Origin: Bigelowiella natans CCMP2755
Lineage: Eukaryota > Cercozoa > Chlorarachniophyceae
Assembly (NCBI GenBank): GCA_000320545.1
Contig: ADNK01000783.1
Coordinates: 1-64,000, forward strand
Direction: 5' to 3'
Length of the DNA stretch: 64,000 nucleotides
The notes beneath the pieces were generated by a model that worked only from the letters and a program-made list of their open reading frames with translations, ran no database searches and was not told the origin of the DNA. This document shows, piece after piece, positions 1-11,095 of this stretch (position 1 is its first letter; each line of letters begins with the position of its first letter). Made by a program: the position numbers and the translations under genes.

Positions 1-1249
1 CATATCCTTGTCCTCTGCCTTTCTTTCTCTTTAACTTCTCGTAGTGTTCGTTGAGCTGCCTGATCGTCATCCTGGGTCGTCCTTCTTTCCTGTCTCTGCA
101 GTCTTTAGCGGTGTGTTTCCCTTTACGTGAGCAGTATCCGCAACGTCGGTTACCTTCCCTGTCCTTGTACCAGTCTCGCTGCGGCTTAATAGCGTTAATG
201 TTTCCTATGCCAGGTACCTTAGGGCTGGTAAACTTGCGGTCCTGCTCCTGCTCGCGTAGGGATATAGCCTGCACTGCTGCCTCCATCGTGGTGTAGCCTT
301 TCTCCGTAACGTAAGTGGATTCCTTTATCTTTAACTTGAACTCTTCAAACCTTGCCTGATCATCACCTGTGTTGTAATTAAAATCATGTAGTTCGTCGAT
401 CATATCCTGGAAGCGCGTGGCAAAGTCTCTAACAGGTTCTCTCTCATGCTGCATCATTGCTCTGTATTTTCTAATAGCCTGGGGTAGGGAGTTAGCATCC
501 TGTTCATTTACAAAAGCCTTCATTATCGCCTCAACGTCTCGTAGCCCACTAACTGTAGTGTGTATTTTCTCTAGCTGCCTGATCCGGGTCCTGCCTGTCT
601 CGTAAAGGTCCATGGCTTGCTTTATTATAGCTAGCCATTTGAGCTTGTCGTTTTCGGTGGGGTTAGGGGTAAAGTCGCAGAGTATACTCCTAGCGTTCTT
701 CCACCACCTCCTTGCCTCACCTCTTTTCCCGTTGTATTTCGTTATCATAACCGGTGCTGTTTTAACAGACATGAACTGGGTGTTCCGCTGTACCGGCTGC
801 TGCTGCTTGACGGTGCTCTGGGTCGTCCCCCGCGAGGCGCCCAGACCCCCGTCGTTCCTAAACAAAGCTGCCCACTCTGGAGGTAAGTCTGCTTCGTAAT
901 CCATGATGTCCTGCATGATAGCTGCCCAAACATCATGTGTCTGATACTTGTATTCTATCGATACTTTCAGTTTGGCGTAGTTGCTCGCCCTGGGTCGCAA
1001 GGCTCGTAATGCCATTACGACCTTCTTGCTTTCGGCGGCCACGTCCTCGTCGTCCGCCTCGTAGAAGTTCTCCAGTGCCTCTGCTGCTGCATCTGCTTTC
1101 TTAATCCCGGGTGCTGGTCCCGGCGGTGCCTGTGGAGGTGTTCCTCCTCCTTCCTTAGCGTCCGTATCGCCCTTCCTTTCCTGTTTCTGCTCGTGCCCTT
1201 GCACGGCCTGCGAGCCAAAGTCCTGCTGTTCTTCTAGCTGCTGTGACAT
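1..1249 (-). CDS. Retrotransposon Gag protein, N-terminal 416 codons (runs off left edge)
   Basis: An open frame of 416 codons reads leftward from the ATG at 1249-1247 to the window edge without a stop. The N-terminus is rich in Gln, Gly and Pro. The middle resembles the retrotransposon gag fold: a frame beginning around MITKYNGKRGEARRWW is followed by a long helical, charged region with the pattern RDFATRFQDMIDEL. Near the C-terminal end there is a zinc knuckle (plus-strand positions about 102-146) spelled C-GY-C-SRKGK-H-TAKD-C, so CX2CX5HX4C with one residue more than the usual CX2CX4HX4C. A basic Lys/Arg stretch follows. In LTR retrotransposons this protein packages the element RNA, with pol downstream, which here lies outside the window. 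Whether the element is Ty3-like or Ty1-like cannot be told without pol. Confidence in the gag call is high. Confidence 0.82.
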   Translation of the reverse strand, partial: MSQQLEEQQDFGSQAVQGHEQKQERKGDTDAKEGGGTPPQAPPGPAPGIKKADAAAEALENFYEADDEDVAAESKKVVMALRALRPRASNYAKLKVSIEYKYQTHDVWAAIMQDIMDYEADLPPEWAALFRNDGGLGASRGTTQSTVKQQQPVQRNTQFMSVKTAPVMITKYNGKRGEARRWWKNARSILCDFTPNPTENDKLKWLAIIKQAMDLYETGRTRIRQLEKIHTTVSGLRDVEAIMKAFVNEQDANSLPQAIRKYRAMMQHEREPVRDFATRFQDMIDELHDFNYNTGDDQARFEEFKLKIKESTYVTEKGYTTMEAAVQAISLREQEQDRKFTSPKVPGIGNINAIKPQRDWYKDREGNRRCGYCSRKGKHTAKDCRDRKEGRPRMTIRQLNEHYEKLKRKKGRGQGY

Positions 1250-2331
1250 TGTTAGTCAAATCGTTTCCCGTGTGTGGAAGCCAAAGGTTGTTGCGCGTAA
1301 GGTGTTCACAGGCCGAGGCGCTACGTGCACAAGTAGGCAGGGGGGGGGAAAGGCACGTTTGCTTCCTTTTGAAGAGTTGTGTTTATTTTTATTAAAGATT
1401 ATATTTTTATTAAATCGTGCACTGCGTAATCATTCGCGAAGCTTTCGCGAATGCCGCCGCACGTGGGGCAGCACACTTCCGGTGTGCTGCCATGAGTCCC
1501 GCCGGAACCCACGTGCCTATGCTGTATTAATATCTACGTTATCTATATTCTATATCCGCGACAACCCCTTTGTTGTCGCACGTGACTTGTGCCCGCGTAG
1601 TGGTACGCGCTACAACTCTTTTTCGACGGCCCCTTCGTTTTCAGCAACGTGACCAAACCGCACCCGACGCTTCAATGACGTGTGTTCGTTCTGTCGTGTC
1701 ACTTCACTTCACAGTGTTTTTTTTTTGTTGTGCTTGCAGCAGTTTTGGAGTGTGCACGATCGATGGATGTTGCACGTTGTCGTCGTCATCTTGTCCATGA
1801 CATGTGCGCAAGACCTGCAGCTTCCTGAGCGTTTTCAAAGAGACACAGTCTCACACACATGATGGAGTCATCTACATGGTTTTGCTGACATGTCAATTTT
1901 CTCTCGAATCAAATTTCATGCAATGTGCGCACTGCGTAGCTGCGCTTCGATCATGCAAAACATCGCCAATCATGAAGCATTGCTTTCGTGCACAACGTTG
2001 AAGGCCATGGCTCTGTGCAAATGGATGATGAGAGCCACATGGGCTCAGGGACTCGGTTCATGTTTGTGGCAGAAAACTGTCCAAACGAAAAATTCATTCA
2101 TTTTTCCACCACTGTTTCACAGGTTAGAGTTGTTGCTGGTGGTGCATTCTCGTCAATCTTCTAGGCTTCCTCGCAGTTCTTCATTCTTTGAAATCCAAGG
2201 ACATGATGATGCATCTGAGTTCGTGCATGAAAAGTCGTCTTTGGTTACTTTGCCCTCATCGTGTTTTCTAAACACGGCCAATTGAACAGAGTCAGGATGT
2301 GGCACACCAATGTGGACAAAATTAAGCAAAA
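1250..2331 (-). mobile_element. Putative retrotransposon leader and 5' LTR region, hairpin-rich
   Basis: This stretch lies upstream of gag, which reads leftward, so it should contain the element's leader, primer-binding site and 5' LTR. It holds no convincing ORF. Several perfect inverted repeats are visible: 10-nt arms at 1431-1440 and 1444-1453, 10-nt arms at 1467-1476 and 1482-1491 enclosed by 9-nt arms at 1459-1467 and 1508-1516, and 8-nt arms at 1558-1565 and 1572-1579. A CCA/TG boundary at about 1489-1493 could be primer-binding site against LTR end, but I could not match it to a tRNA. The outer LTR edge was not found, because the second LTR copy is outside the window. The right part of this range may simply be 3' flank of the next gene. 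Confidence 0.4.
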
Positions 2332-3689
2332 TCACCTCCAAAACTTGTAGATGTCGGAAGCAAATCTTGATTTCGGTTTGTCCTGCCAAGAGAAAATGAT
2401 GAGCAACACATAACACTCGAATTCCTTTTAGTTACCTGCCGTTGATGTAGAAAGGCCACTGCCACGTTAATGGCTCTCTTCTGCTTCTTCTTCTTCCTCC
2501 TCTTCTTCTTCTTCCTCTTTTTGTCCTTGTCTTTGTCCTTGAGAGGAAGATGACGCACGTGGTGTATCCAAAAGGCCGGGATTAGCAGTGAATCTCCGGG
2601 CTGCAGAAACGTGTGTAACATTTTCACTTGCTTTAACTTTGGATATCTGCTGAAGTGGAGATCTTCATCATGGAATGGTAGAAAATTATAACACCTACAG
2701 ATAAGTAAAACATGAATTTCAATGATAGATCGTCTCTGTCACTCATAGCCTCACCCGAAATCGTCGCAGCCGATGTCGACTAAGCCCGCTCTCCCAGGAC
2801 AGTCGTCAGCCACAAAGTCGATGTACATGTTCGGTGCATACCGGGGTGACGCGAGCCAGAAATGTTTCCTCTCTTTAATGACTACATGTACATTGTCGAA
2901 ATTGTCAAAATGCGTCCGCGCATGACGTCCTCCTTGGCTCGTCCACACCCAATTCTTTTTCCGATAGGCTTTGAGAAAGTCAACAAAGATGCTTTCGCCT
3001 GGGGCGGAGAAGAGGTCTGCTTCAAGCCCCTTTGGGACAGGGTAGAGACCAGCATCACTATGCTTATGAGAAGAGAAAAGCTGGGAAAACGCTAGATAAT
3101 TTCCATTTTTTAAGTAACGCTTAGTCCATTTCTTGATCGCAGGCACCCGTTTAGTGCAGTTTCGGAACACCATAGGGCGACTCCTTAAGATCCCTTGGAT
3201 GACCAACTTAACAGCCTGCAGTTCAGATTCTTGTGATGAGTCGCATCGGTATTCAGGAATTGGTCCATCTTCGAGGTCTATAATGGCAGGGGGGGTTGAG
3301 TTTGCCTTATTTTCGGATAACCCTTCATTCCCTATGTCACCCCAAGGAGGCGGAGAGGAGGAAAAGGAGGCATCCCGATGACGACATCTCCGAGGAATGC
3401 AATCCCCATGAAGCAAATTCATATGTTTCTGCAAAACACATGTACGGTTTCTGCACTGCCTGAATATGTCCTTCCCTTCCAGCAAGCAATCAGCAAACGT
3501 GTCGTTTGGGGCGAAACAATCTAATCCAGATTCTTCTCCATCACCGTCGCATTGAGTCGCATTTAGATATTCCGGTGACGATAGAAGAGCTCTTGTTGTT
3601 GAATCATCCGGGATTATATATCCCCAACTTGCTAAAGCGATGCCCGTGAACACGACCAGGCAAATCAGCGCACCTTTTGAAGCACGCAA
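2332..3689 (-). CDS. Membrane-anchored JmjC/cupin-8-type Fe(II)/2-oxoglutarate oxygenase-like protein
   Basis: Three exons, 3689-2755, 2694-2436 and 2382-2332, join in phase to give 414 residues. The N-terminus (residues 1-24) is a hydrophobic signal or signal-anchor segment, followed by a Cys-containing luminal-type region. The catalytic core shows the cupin-8 pattern: H260-F-D262 gives the first two iron ligands in THFDNFDNVHVVIKERKHFW, and the distal ligand is H356 in PGDSLLIPAFWIHHV. Family members hydroxylate proteins or nucleic acids using Fe(II), O2 and 2-oxoglutarate; the substrate here is unknown. A run of nearly pure Lys/Arg/Asp follows at about residues 365-386. The introns use GT-AG. 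It forms a divergent pair with the hydrolase gene starting at 4393. The first exon alone lacks the distal His, which supports the splice. Confidence 0.8.
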
Positions 3690-4392
3690 ACACGTTGTAA
3701 GATGTAAGATACATAGGCCATTGTTCAGGTCGAAAATTTGAAATTTATTGGATAATTTTCTCTAACCCATGAGGTTCAACGAAATTCATTCTTAAAAAAC
3801 CGTATCCGTTTTCGCCACACCTTTCGCTGCACCTGTCGCTGCCCACTCGGAATTTGAGGTCCCTCCCGATTCCACCACAACTTTATTGCGGCTCTCCTCC
3901 TTCCGCCGCTTTCGCAACCTCGGGCCCTCTGCCATAATTAGGGTTAGAAAGCTGGGAGCAAGATCCTTAGGGTAGCATACTGGGGCCCTGTCCACAGTTA
4001 GCCCACCCCCCAAGTCCTTACCGAGCTTCTGAATCACTGATCATGTTTGGGGGGAAATTCGCGAATTTGTTGAGATTCAGATGGGTTACGATGTTTTTCC
4101 GGTGTTTTCCTTCCCAGAGTGATATTCGAAATCTCAGAGACCAACCAACGAGCTTCCTCGTTTTTGGGGTAAATTAGAAAAAACGAGAAATTCATTTGTC
4201 GTTTCCAGTAATTTCGCCAATATTTATTGAAGGAAATTCGACGGCGAAACGACGACGACGAGATCTAGACGAGCAAGTGTAACTGAAGCGAGCTACTGCA
4301 CAATATCATCTTGGGTAGGACGGACATTCGGTCGAAGGCGAAACAAAAGGGCGGACACGTAAAGACGTGTGACGTCCACGGGCAAAGGCCTA
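3690..4392. other. Divergent intergenic region, no gene seen
   Basis: This lies between two divergent genes and should contain both promoters. Short open frames are present, but none has a recognisable domain or a splice partner. An in-frame stop at 4360-4362 limits the start of the plus-strand gene. There are no GCATGC-type repeats here. Confidence 0.6.
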
Positions 4393-5374
4393 ATGCATGT
4401 GAGAGATGTGGATCCGCCTAGAACTTTTAGAATATCCACACTCTTCCAGATACTTCTATTCGTGGTTGCACCGCGACAATGCATGGGGCAGAGCCAGCTG
4501 TCATTAACAGCGATTGATTCCGACATCGTTGCAGCAGCGAATCCATTATGTTTAGACGGAACTCTTCCAGGCATGTCATAACTTCAAAGTCTTTTACCCA
4601 TGCGCCTGATCCTGGAAAATTGATATTCAATCACATCTCATCATAGGCTATTACTTGTATCGAAACTCCGCTTCGACTTCCTGGGTCATATTTTTCCAGG
4701 GGGGGGGATTTTGCTCTGTAAGTTCAAGCTTATCAATTTATCACGTCTACCACGAATGCGATCCAACACAAGTTTAACCAACAGAGTCTGTCCGAATGCG
4801 CTACCCGGGCAAGCGACACATCAGCAGAGTCGGTGGGATCGAGCACATCGTATCCCGCAACAATGGATGGTGTCGGGGTGTATAGCTCCAATCCCCAGAT
4901 CAACCCTTACTTTTACGACTGGAACAGAGTCTACGTGCCTTATTGCGATGTAATGATGTGCCCCGCTTTTCGTATTCTCGCGCCGAGTTCTCATCAGATA
5001 ATAACTGTAGGCGTACAACTGTTTTATTCTATGATAGGGATTTTTTTTCTCCGGCGATCGAGACTCAAACGAAACAATATCTTCATCGTTGACACTTCAT
5101 TTCCGAGGTAGAGCAAACCTAGGATCTACCATCACGGCGCTGAAAAGGCAGGGGCTGTCGAGCGCAACCGAAGTCTTGTTTTCTGGTGCGAGGTAAAGTC
5201 TCAACAAGATTTCGTTATCGTAGTCAAACCAAGATGATGCCGCTGACATAACGTGTACTTGATAGTGCTGGAGCTGTGGCTATTCTCTATAACTCTGGGT
5301 ATCTCAAGTCTCAAATGCCAGCGTCAGCAACAGTAAAGTTTGCTCCCATATCTGGTGAAGACCCCTCTCCCTCT

Positions 5375-5421
<47 letters not shown>

Positions 5422-5422
5422 G

Positions 5423-5466
<44 letters not shown>

Positions 5467-6913
5467 TATATATATATTATATACAATTATATGATTTGTG
5501 GGTGTGGGAAGACATATGCATATTCTTGCAGCTAACATATTGGCTTTTGTCTGTAGGCTACTTTCATAACGGACCCACTGCCTCCGGGGGAACCTCGCCA
5601 TTGGCGACGAGACTCCAAGCTGGCTACCAGCCTGGAGTCCACAATGCAATTCCAATACCTGGTTCACATCTCATTTCATTTACCATCGGATGGTTCTAAA
5701 GTATCTACTTTTGTTGTGACTTGCCTGTTTAACAAAAAAGGAAATGAGTGCATGAATTCTGGTGCAATGAGCAGCGCGAGTTGCTTGCTGCCTAACAACA
5801 CGTATGCTTACGTTGCAAACCCATTCTTCATTATAAACTCCGCTCTGGATTCCTTCAGCCTTCAATTTTACCAAAGTCGTAAGTCGATACTCTTCCTATA
5901 ATTTCTATCTCATCCTAGCGAATAACACAGGCCAAAACTGTGGAGTCGACCCCTTCGTGAACCCTTCTACGCAGCTTGATAACTGCAACTCAGCGCAAAT
6001 TCTTGAATACAACGTATGGCAGGCGTCCTTCATGGCCGACTTAACAAGCAATCCTTCGTACTCAAGGGTGAATACTCTCGAAACTTCCAGCATTATGATA
6101 TATCCCCGTATTGAATGAACAAAACAAATTGAGGTGGAAAAAATGTTCTAGGCGGGAAATGGCCATTTCATCTACTCCTGCTACGAGCACGCTAACTCCG
6201 AAAATGACGACCAATTTAGAATGCTCACGCTTAACTGTACTGTTCGGTTGAATGAGGTAACTTCTTCGATCGAACTCACACCCATCAATCAATCAATCCT
6301 CATTTCTCTTTGTCCGTCTTTGTATTTAATGTGGGTCCTTCCCGATCAATCTAAATGCAGGCATTGACAAGATGGTACCAATCCTCTACATCGACCCCTG
6401 CGTGCGAGAACACGCTGCTTCCTTGCACTCCGAATGTGTGCGACAAGACCTGCAACCCGACGTGCCGTCTTGATGGTCAGCTAACACCATAAATCTGTAC
6501 GAAGTCGTACTAAACGGTATGATTCTGCGAATAACCATTAGGCACGCAATCTAATGGCCCAGCCGGCTCATGCAGTAGCGTCGGCCAAGGAAGCACATGT
6601 TCTGCTTCTGCCACCACTCAAGCACCAACGCCATGCAACAACGGTGGCAACGGTGGTGGCAGTTCTGACAGCAACGATCCTGACAGTGGTGAAACTGCAG
6701 GTCATATTATCAGCAGAATGAATTTGAGAACAACGTTCATCTTGAGCAAATCGATAACCTTCAACTCCCTAAATAGGTATTGTAGTTGGCGTTCTTGTTG
6801 GATTGACTCTAATAGCTGCTGGTTTGTATTATTTCCGATGCCGTCGGAATAGTCCTGATCAAGAAGTCTCTCTGGTACGAACAAATTTGTTTCTTGAGCT
6901 GGAACTCATGTAG

Positions 6914-6971
<58 letters not shown>

Positions 6972-7103
6972 TTCTCTCTCTCTATTTCTCCCCCCCACAC
7001 TCTTTCGTTCTCAAGTTTTGTCTAGATTTGTGATATGTGTGACAAATATCCCCAGAACGGACCATCAATTCATCAACCCAGAGAGGTTTTTACTACTGAA
7101 TAA
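4393..7103 (+). CDS. Pectinacetylesterase/Notum-family hydrolase with C-terminal membrane anchor
   Basis: Thirteen exons join in phase to 524 residues: 4393-4570, 4647-4717, 4785-4949, 5038-5192, 5266-5354, 5557-5661, 5741-5878, 5919-6067, 6152-6256, 6361-6475, 6542-6700, 6777-6874, 7056-7103. An N-terminal signal sequence leads into the family signatures CLDGTLPGYYL, WVIFFQGGGFCSS, NPYFYDWNRVYVPYCDG and LHFRG. The triad is Ser190 in GASAG, Asp291 in INSALDSF and His363 in SCYEHAN. This family removes acetyl (pectin) or palmitoleoyl (Notum on Wnt) esters in the secretory path or outside the cell. After the hydrolase domain come a Cys-rich segment, a Gly/Ser/Asn linker and one transmembrane helix with a short cytosolic tail, so it is probably cell-surface anchored. 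Intron 1 is GC-AG (donor CCAG|GCATGT). Introns 5 and 12 contain CT and TA microsatellites. The start is the first ATG after the stop at 4360. Confidence 0.88.
5380..5463. repeat. (CT)n and (TA)n microsatellites inside intron 5
   Basis: A run of CT dinucleotides is followed directly by a run of TA dinucleotides. Both sit in one intron of the pectinacetylesterase-like gene. Confidence 0.95.
6914..6985. repeat. (CT)n microsatellite inside intron 12
   Basis: A long CT run with a few interruptions, in the last intron of the pectinacetylesterase-like gene and on the sense strand. Confidence 0.95.
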
Positions 7104-8563
7104 CGCACCAATCTGTATTTCATCTAGAACGCTGAATTCATACTAATCCTTAGCAGATGATGGCACTACTGTTCATAAAATTGTTCTCTCTGCATGTATT
7201 CAGATCCGTACTTCAATGTCAATAAAGGTGTGAATGGCGATGACGTGTTCCGAGTCTGCATCTGTTCAGCTGGAAATTGTGTTTTCGCATCATGCAAACG
7301 GCATGTACCTGCGATTTGAATTGTCTTCCCCTCGCAGAACATGTTGCAGACATCTTTCTGTCATGAAAATTGAGCACGGTGGGCAATGACTCTTGCGCTG
7401 CGTGCTAGCATGCATCACACTTGCTAGCTTGTGCGATGCATTGCGCACATGCTGTGGCGCTGTCTTCTGGCATATAGAGATGTAGAAATAAACAATCATT
7501 CATGATGGAACTCCTAGAGATGCACTTGCAATTTTTGAACACCTCATTTTGCATTTGGCTCCATCATGATAAACGTTTTCTTCGTCATCGCCACACTGAC
7601 GTCTAGACGTGTTGACGTTGCGTGCTGCAGCACAGTGCAGCAGGTAGACAGCAGGCGGCTAGCAGAGGGCCGTGAATGATGTGACCAACCACGGTTGTCA
7701 TGCTGGCATGAAGCAGCATCTACTTCATGGCGAGCGGACTCAAATCCGCTGCAAAGGTGTGACACAAAGGAAGAGGAAGATTGCTTTTGTGGCGCAGGTG
7801 ATTGTGATGATCGATCATTGGTGATCTGGTTGGTTGGTGTGCAACATTAGACCCATTTTTTGCGCTGAGAACATCATGATGATGACCTTTTGTTCATTCT
7901 GACAATCGATCGATGATCTGGTTGGTTGATGTGTGATTTTGGACCTGTTTTCACGCTGAGAACATCGTCATTCCTCAACCAACTCCGGATGACTGGACCA
8001 ACAAGAACCACCGTGAAGTGTTGAGGGTCACACGAACAAACGACCCGGCTAGCAGAGACGACAGTTGAATGAAAGAATGAACGATTGAATGAAGCAATTT
8101 CAATTCCAATGGTGGAGTTGAAATGATCATGTGCTGAGTCTCCACACCCCCCTCGATCAATGATTTCTTGTCGTTTTGGCGTCAGGACACATTCAGTGCA
8201 TCTCGTGGGTGCGACATGGAACACACAGGACTCACTCCAAATGACTCCAAGGGAACTATTTTCACCGAAAAGTAGTAACGCCGAGGATTTTCCCTTTGAA
8301 CGAAGGAATATACCCCATCGCAAGACACAAATCTCCATCTTTTTCGTCAAACATTTCCCACAATTTCCATGGATTTGGGGACATAGATCTGAATCTTTTT
8401 TGTTCGGAATTGCTTCTTACGGCAGACCGGACAACAGACGTGACCAACCCGTTGTAGCCTCACTGGAATAGTACGGAGGAATGCCGACGCCTTCGGTCGG
8501 AAAAATGGCGGCGGCAAATGTCTCCTGACCCCGGACCATTGCCAAAGTAGGATGCAGACATAG
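7104..8563. other. Intergenic region with palindrome-rich sequence and an imperfect direct repeat
   Basis: Soon after the hydrolase stop, about 7290-7460 is rich in GCATGC, GCTAGC and TGCGCA-like palindromes. An imperfect direct duplication follows: about 7810-7868 and 7905-7965 share TGATCTGGTTGGTTG and GCTGAGAACATC. An open frame of 103 codons at 8160-8471 (plus) has no recognised domain and could be an upstream exon of the next gene, but I could not join it in phase. Confidence 0.55.
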
Positions 8564-10335
8564 ATGTTGTTTGCATGGCAGTCCTACCCCGATGACAAAC
8601 CGCCGCCCCAGAAGATGCAACGGTACGACCAGGAATCGGCTGACACTTATCTTTGTCTGTTAGGTACAGAGGTGATGAGAATGAGCTCTCATCATCCTTG
8701 CCGTTGAGGAGGAGGGGGAGATTCGAGCAATCGTATTTCACCCACCACTCGGCAGCAGCGAGGAGGCAAACTTGCTGGAGGAATTTGGCATTTCTTGCAA
8801 TCGTGGCGATCCTCTTCGGTTAGTCTTCTGATCGTGTACTTATGTATGAAGCTCAATCCCAGGATAGAGTAATGTTAGATAATGACAAAAATAATGTTCT
8901 CATGTTTTGCTGTGTTACTACCAATCTTGGCAGCTTATCCCAGCAGCAATCGACGACATAGAGCTCTCAAACGGATCCCCGGGAAGGATTTTGGTAGTGA
9001 ACGCATGCCCTTTCTCGATTCAAATATACGTGTAACACAAAGCGTGGCAATGAAAACTGATTTAGTCTTTCATCCCCTTCACATCTTAGTTATCAATACA
9101 TTCCGATCCAGAGGAACTAGCCTCCGTGTTCAGGTTTGGTCATTAATAGTAGCGACGACCGGCTGCCTACTCAGTTCTACTGCTAGCATCGTATCATTTG
9201 CGTTTTGTTGGTGTGATTTAGAATGCAAGAGCGAACAGTGGCGCTCCACATCACAAGAACGATACTGCGTCATTAACAACATCGCCATCGTCATCGTCCA
9301 ATCCCTCATCCAAAACACAGCACAGACCATCAGCATCATCGTCAGGAGCAACAGCAGCTGTATCGGCACCACAGACGTCTTCACCAGCTGCTTTACGTGA
9401 ACGAGAGCCTAACAATACGCATATTTACGGTAATTGAAGTGAAATCCACGCTTCTTTTCCTGTCGTAAGAGAGGGAAAGAAAGAAGTAGCTGTACAACTT
9501 TTCGGGCACAAATTATATAATCAACAAGTACACATTATTTCATTCACAGTTGCGTATTAATATGCAACAGAGAGCGTGCAGCGGAGCAAGGTCTCCACTG
9601 GGAGTGGTATCACTGACACTCAGGTTCCTTCCCCTCCCCCTCCCCCTCCTCACTCCCATTGGTACAGCGTATTACGTGTGCTACGGTTTCCTTCACGATA
9701 TGTGAGGATTTACGCATGTAGTAGCAAATGGCACATCCAAATAAGGCACTACATCCACAATTTCGTTGTTTTTATATTCTTCTTTGCTGTAGTCTGTGTG
9801 GACAGAATGCGATCGGGCTCTCGACATTTTGTCAAATCGTAGTGAGGTAAGAGGCTGCCAATAACTCAAGGCCCCCCCCCCCCCCCGTTTCTCTCTCTCT
9901 CTCTCTCTCTCTTCCTCCTCTCCCCTTTCTTCCTACTACCACAATAGTTCTCCTTCGGTGTCCTCATTACCTGATGATATCAGGCCTACTGGTTTCTCGA
10001 CGCGAGGCAAGCCAGCTTTCAAACGAGTAAAAGGTGAGAAGGAACAGCCACAACCATTCACATTGCATCCATAGCAGTAAGGAGGAAAAATATCGACACC
10101 GAACTGACGTAGTCGCAGTAATTATGTTTGTAGGATCTAGCATTAAATGTAGCGTGCATGCATGCATGCATCGAGGAGCCGCACGGTTGGCATTATTCCT
10201 GTCACTCTAACAAGAATGTGTTTTCTTCTTTCTTCTTACCTTTCGGATCGCATCCACAACGACATCAGAGATGTGCAGCATCTCCCGACAGATTTCCTAG
10301 CGATTCGCAGCCTACTGCAGAGGTTTGTGTGGTAG
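8564..10335 (+). CDS. Unknown Ser/Pro-rich protein, about 234 residues (5' end uncertain)
   Basis: Eight exons join in consistent phase: 8564-8663, 8728-8818, 8944-8993, 9112-9133, 9230-9429, 9571-9661, 9948-10033, 10271-10335. I recognise no domain. The N-terminal third contains QSYPDDKPPPQKMQRYDQES and a segment ending in a basic patch (RHRALKRIPGKDFEELASVF). The middle is Ser/Thr/Ala-rich and probably disordered. A Pro run and a Lys/Arg segment precede a helical C-terminus (DFLAIRSLLQRFVW). One exon is only 22 nt. The ATG chosen at 8564 follows a stop codon, but exon 1 could extend upstream. Phase agreement across seven introns is the main support; individual acceptors, especially those at 8943 and 9229, are less certain. 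Confidence 0.5.
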
Positions 10336-10994
10336 GAGCAGCCGATATCTCCATCTCATATTTCTCGTTGCTATAACAGCAGCAGCACTCGTAGTAGTAG
10401 TAGTAGTGGTAGTAGTAGTAGTAGCAGTAGTAGAAGCAGTAGAAATAGTGGTAGTAGGAATAGTAGTAGCTGTTGCTGTAATGGTAGTAGTAGAGCCAGT
10501 TGTGCTGTAGTGCATCATCATCACAAGGTTATCTCTTCTCAATTGTATGTCGTCACATAACAATAATAATAGTAGTAATAATAATCATAATAATAATCAT
10601 AAAAATCATAATAACAGGGGGCACTACCGGAAGATCTCGCAATTTGTCTCTGATGTCCGTTTCGTGCTGTCAAGCGCCCTATCGAAAGGGAAGGAGGGGA
10701 GGAGGGAAACCGTCAATCATCAAGGACCCATCCGAGAGGTAGGAAGGCTTGCCACACTGCGATGATAATGCTGCTGCACATGACAAGTGCGACGAACGAA
10801 ACACGCAGAAGAAGATGTTCATCACAGCGGAATTGCCGCTCCTTGTATATGTGCTGGTGATATAATACTCTCTACTTCGCTCGTCTATTCGCTTAGGCTG
10901 CACGCTCCTTGCTGGCGCTTCTCGAGGGTAGGTGTATCTTGAATATATATGAATAAATACATTTTTATAAAAAATATAATGTTTTAATATAACG

Positions 10995-11063
<69 letters not shown>

Positions 11064-11095
11064 GATATGATGTCAATTTGGAGCTGGCAAGCAAA
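10336..11095. repeat. Intergenic microsatellite block: GTA/TAG, TAA, TA and TG repeats
   Basis: About 10385-10500 is an imperfect GTA/TAG trinucleotide tract, about 10555-10610 is AAT/TAA-rich, about 10997-11028 is TA and about 11027-11060 is TG. The TA/TG tract ends some 35 nt before the start codon of the bromodomain gene. No gene was recognised. Confidence 0.85.
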
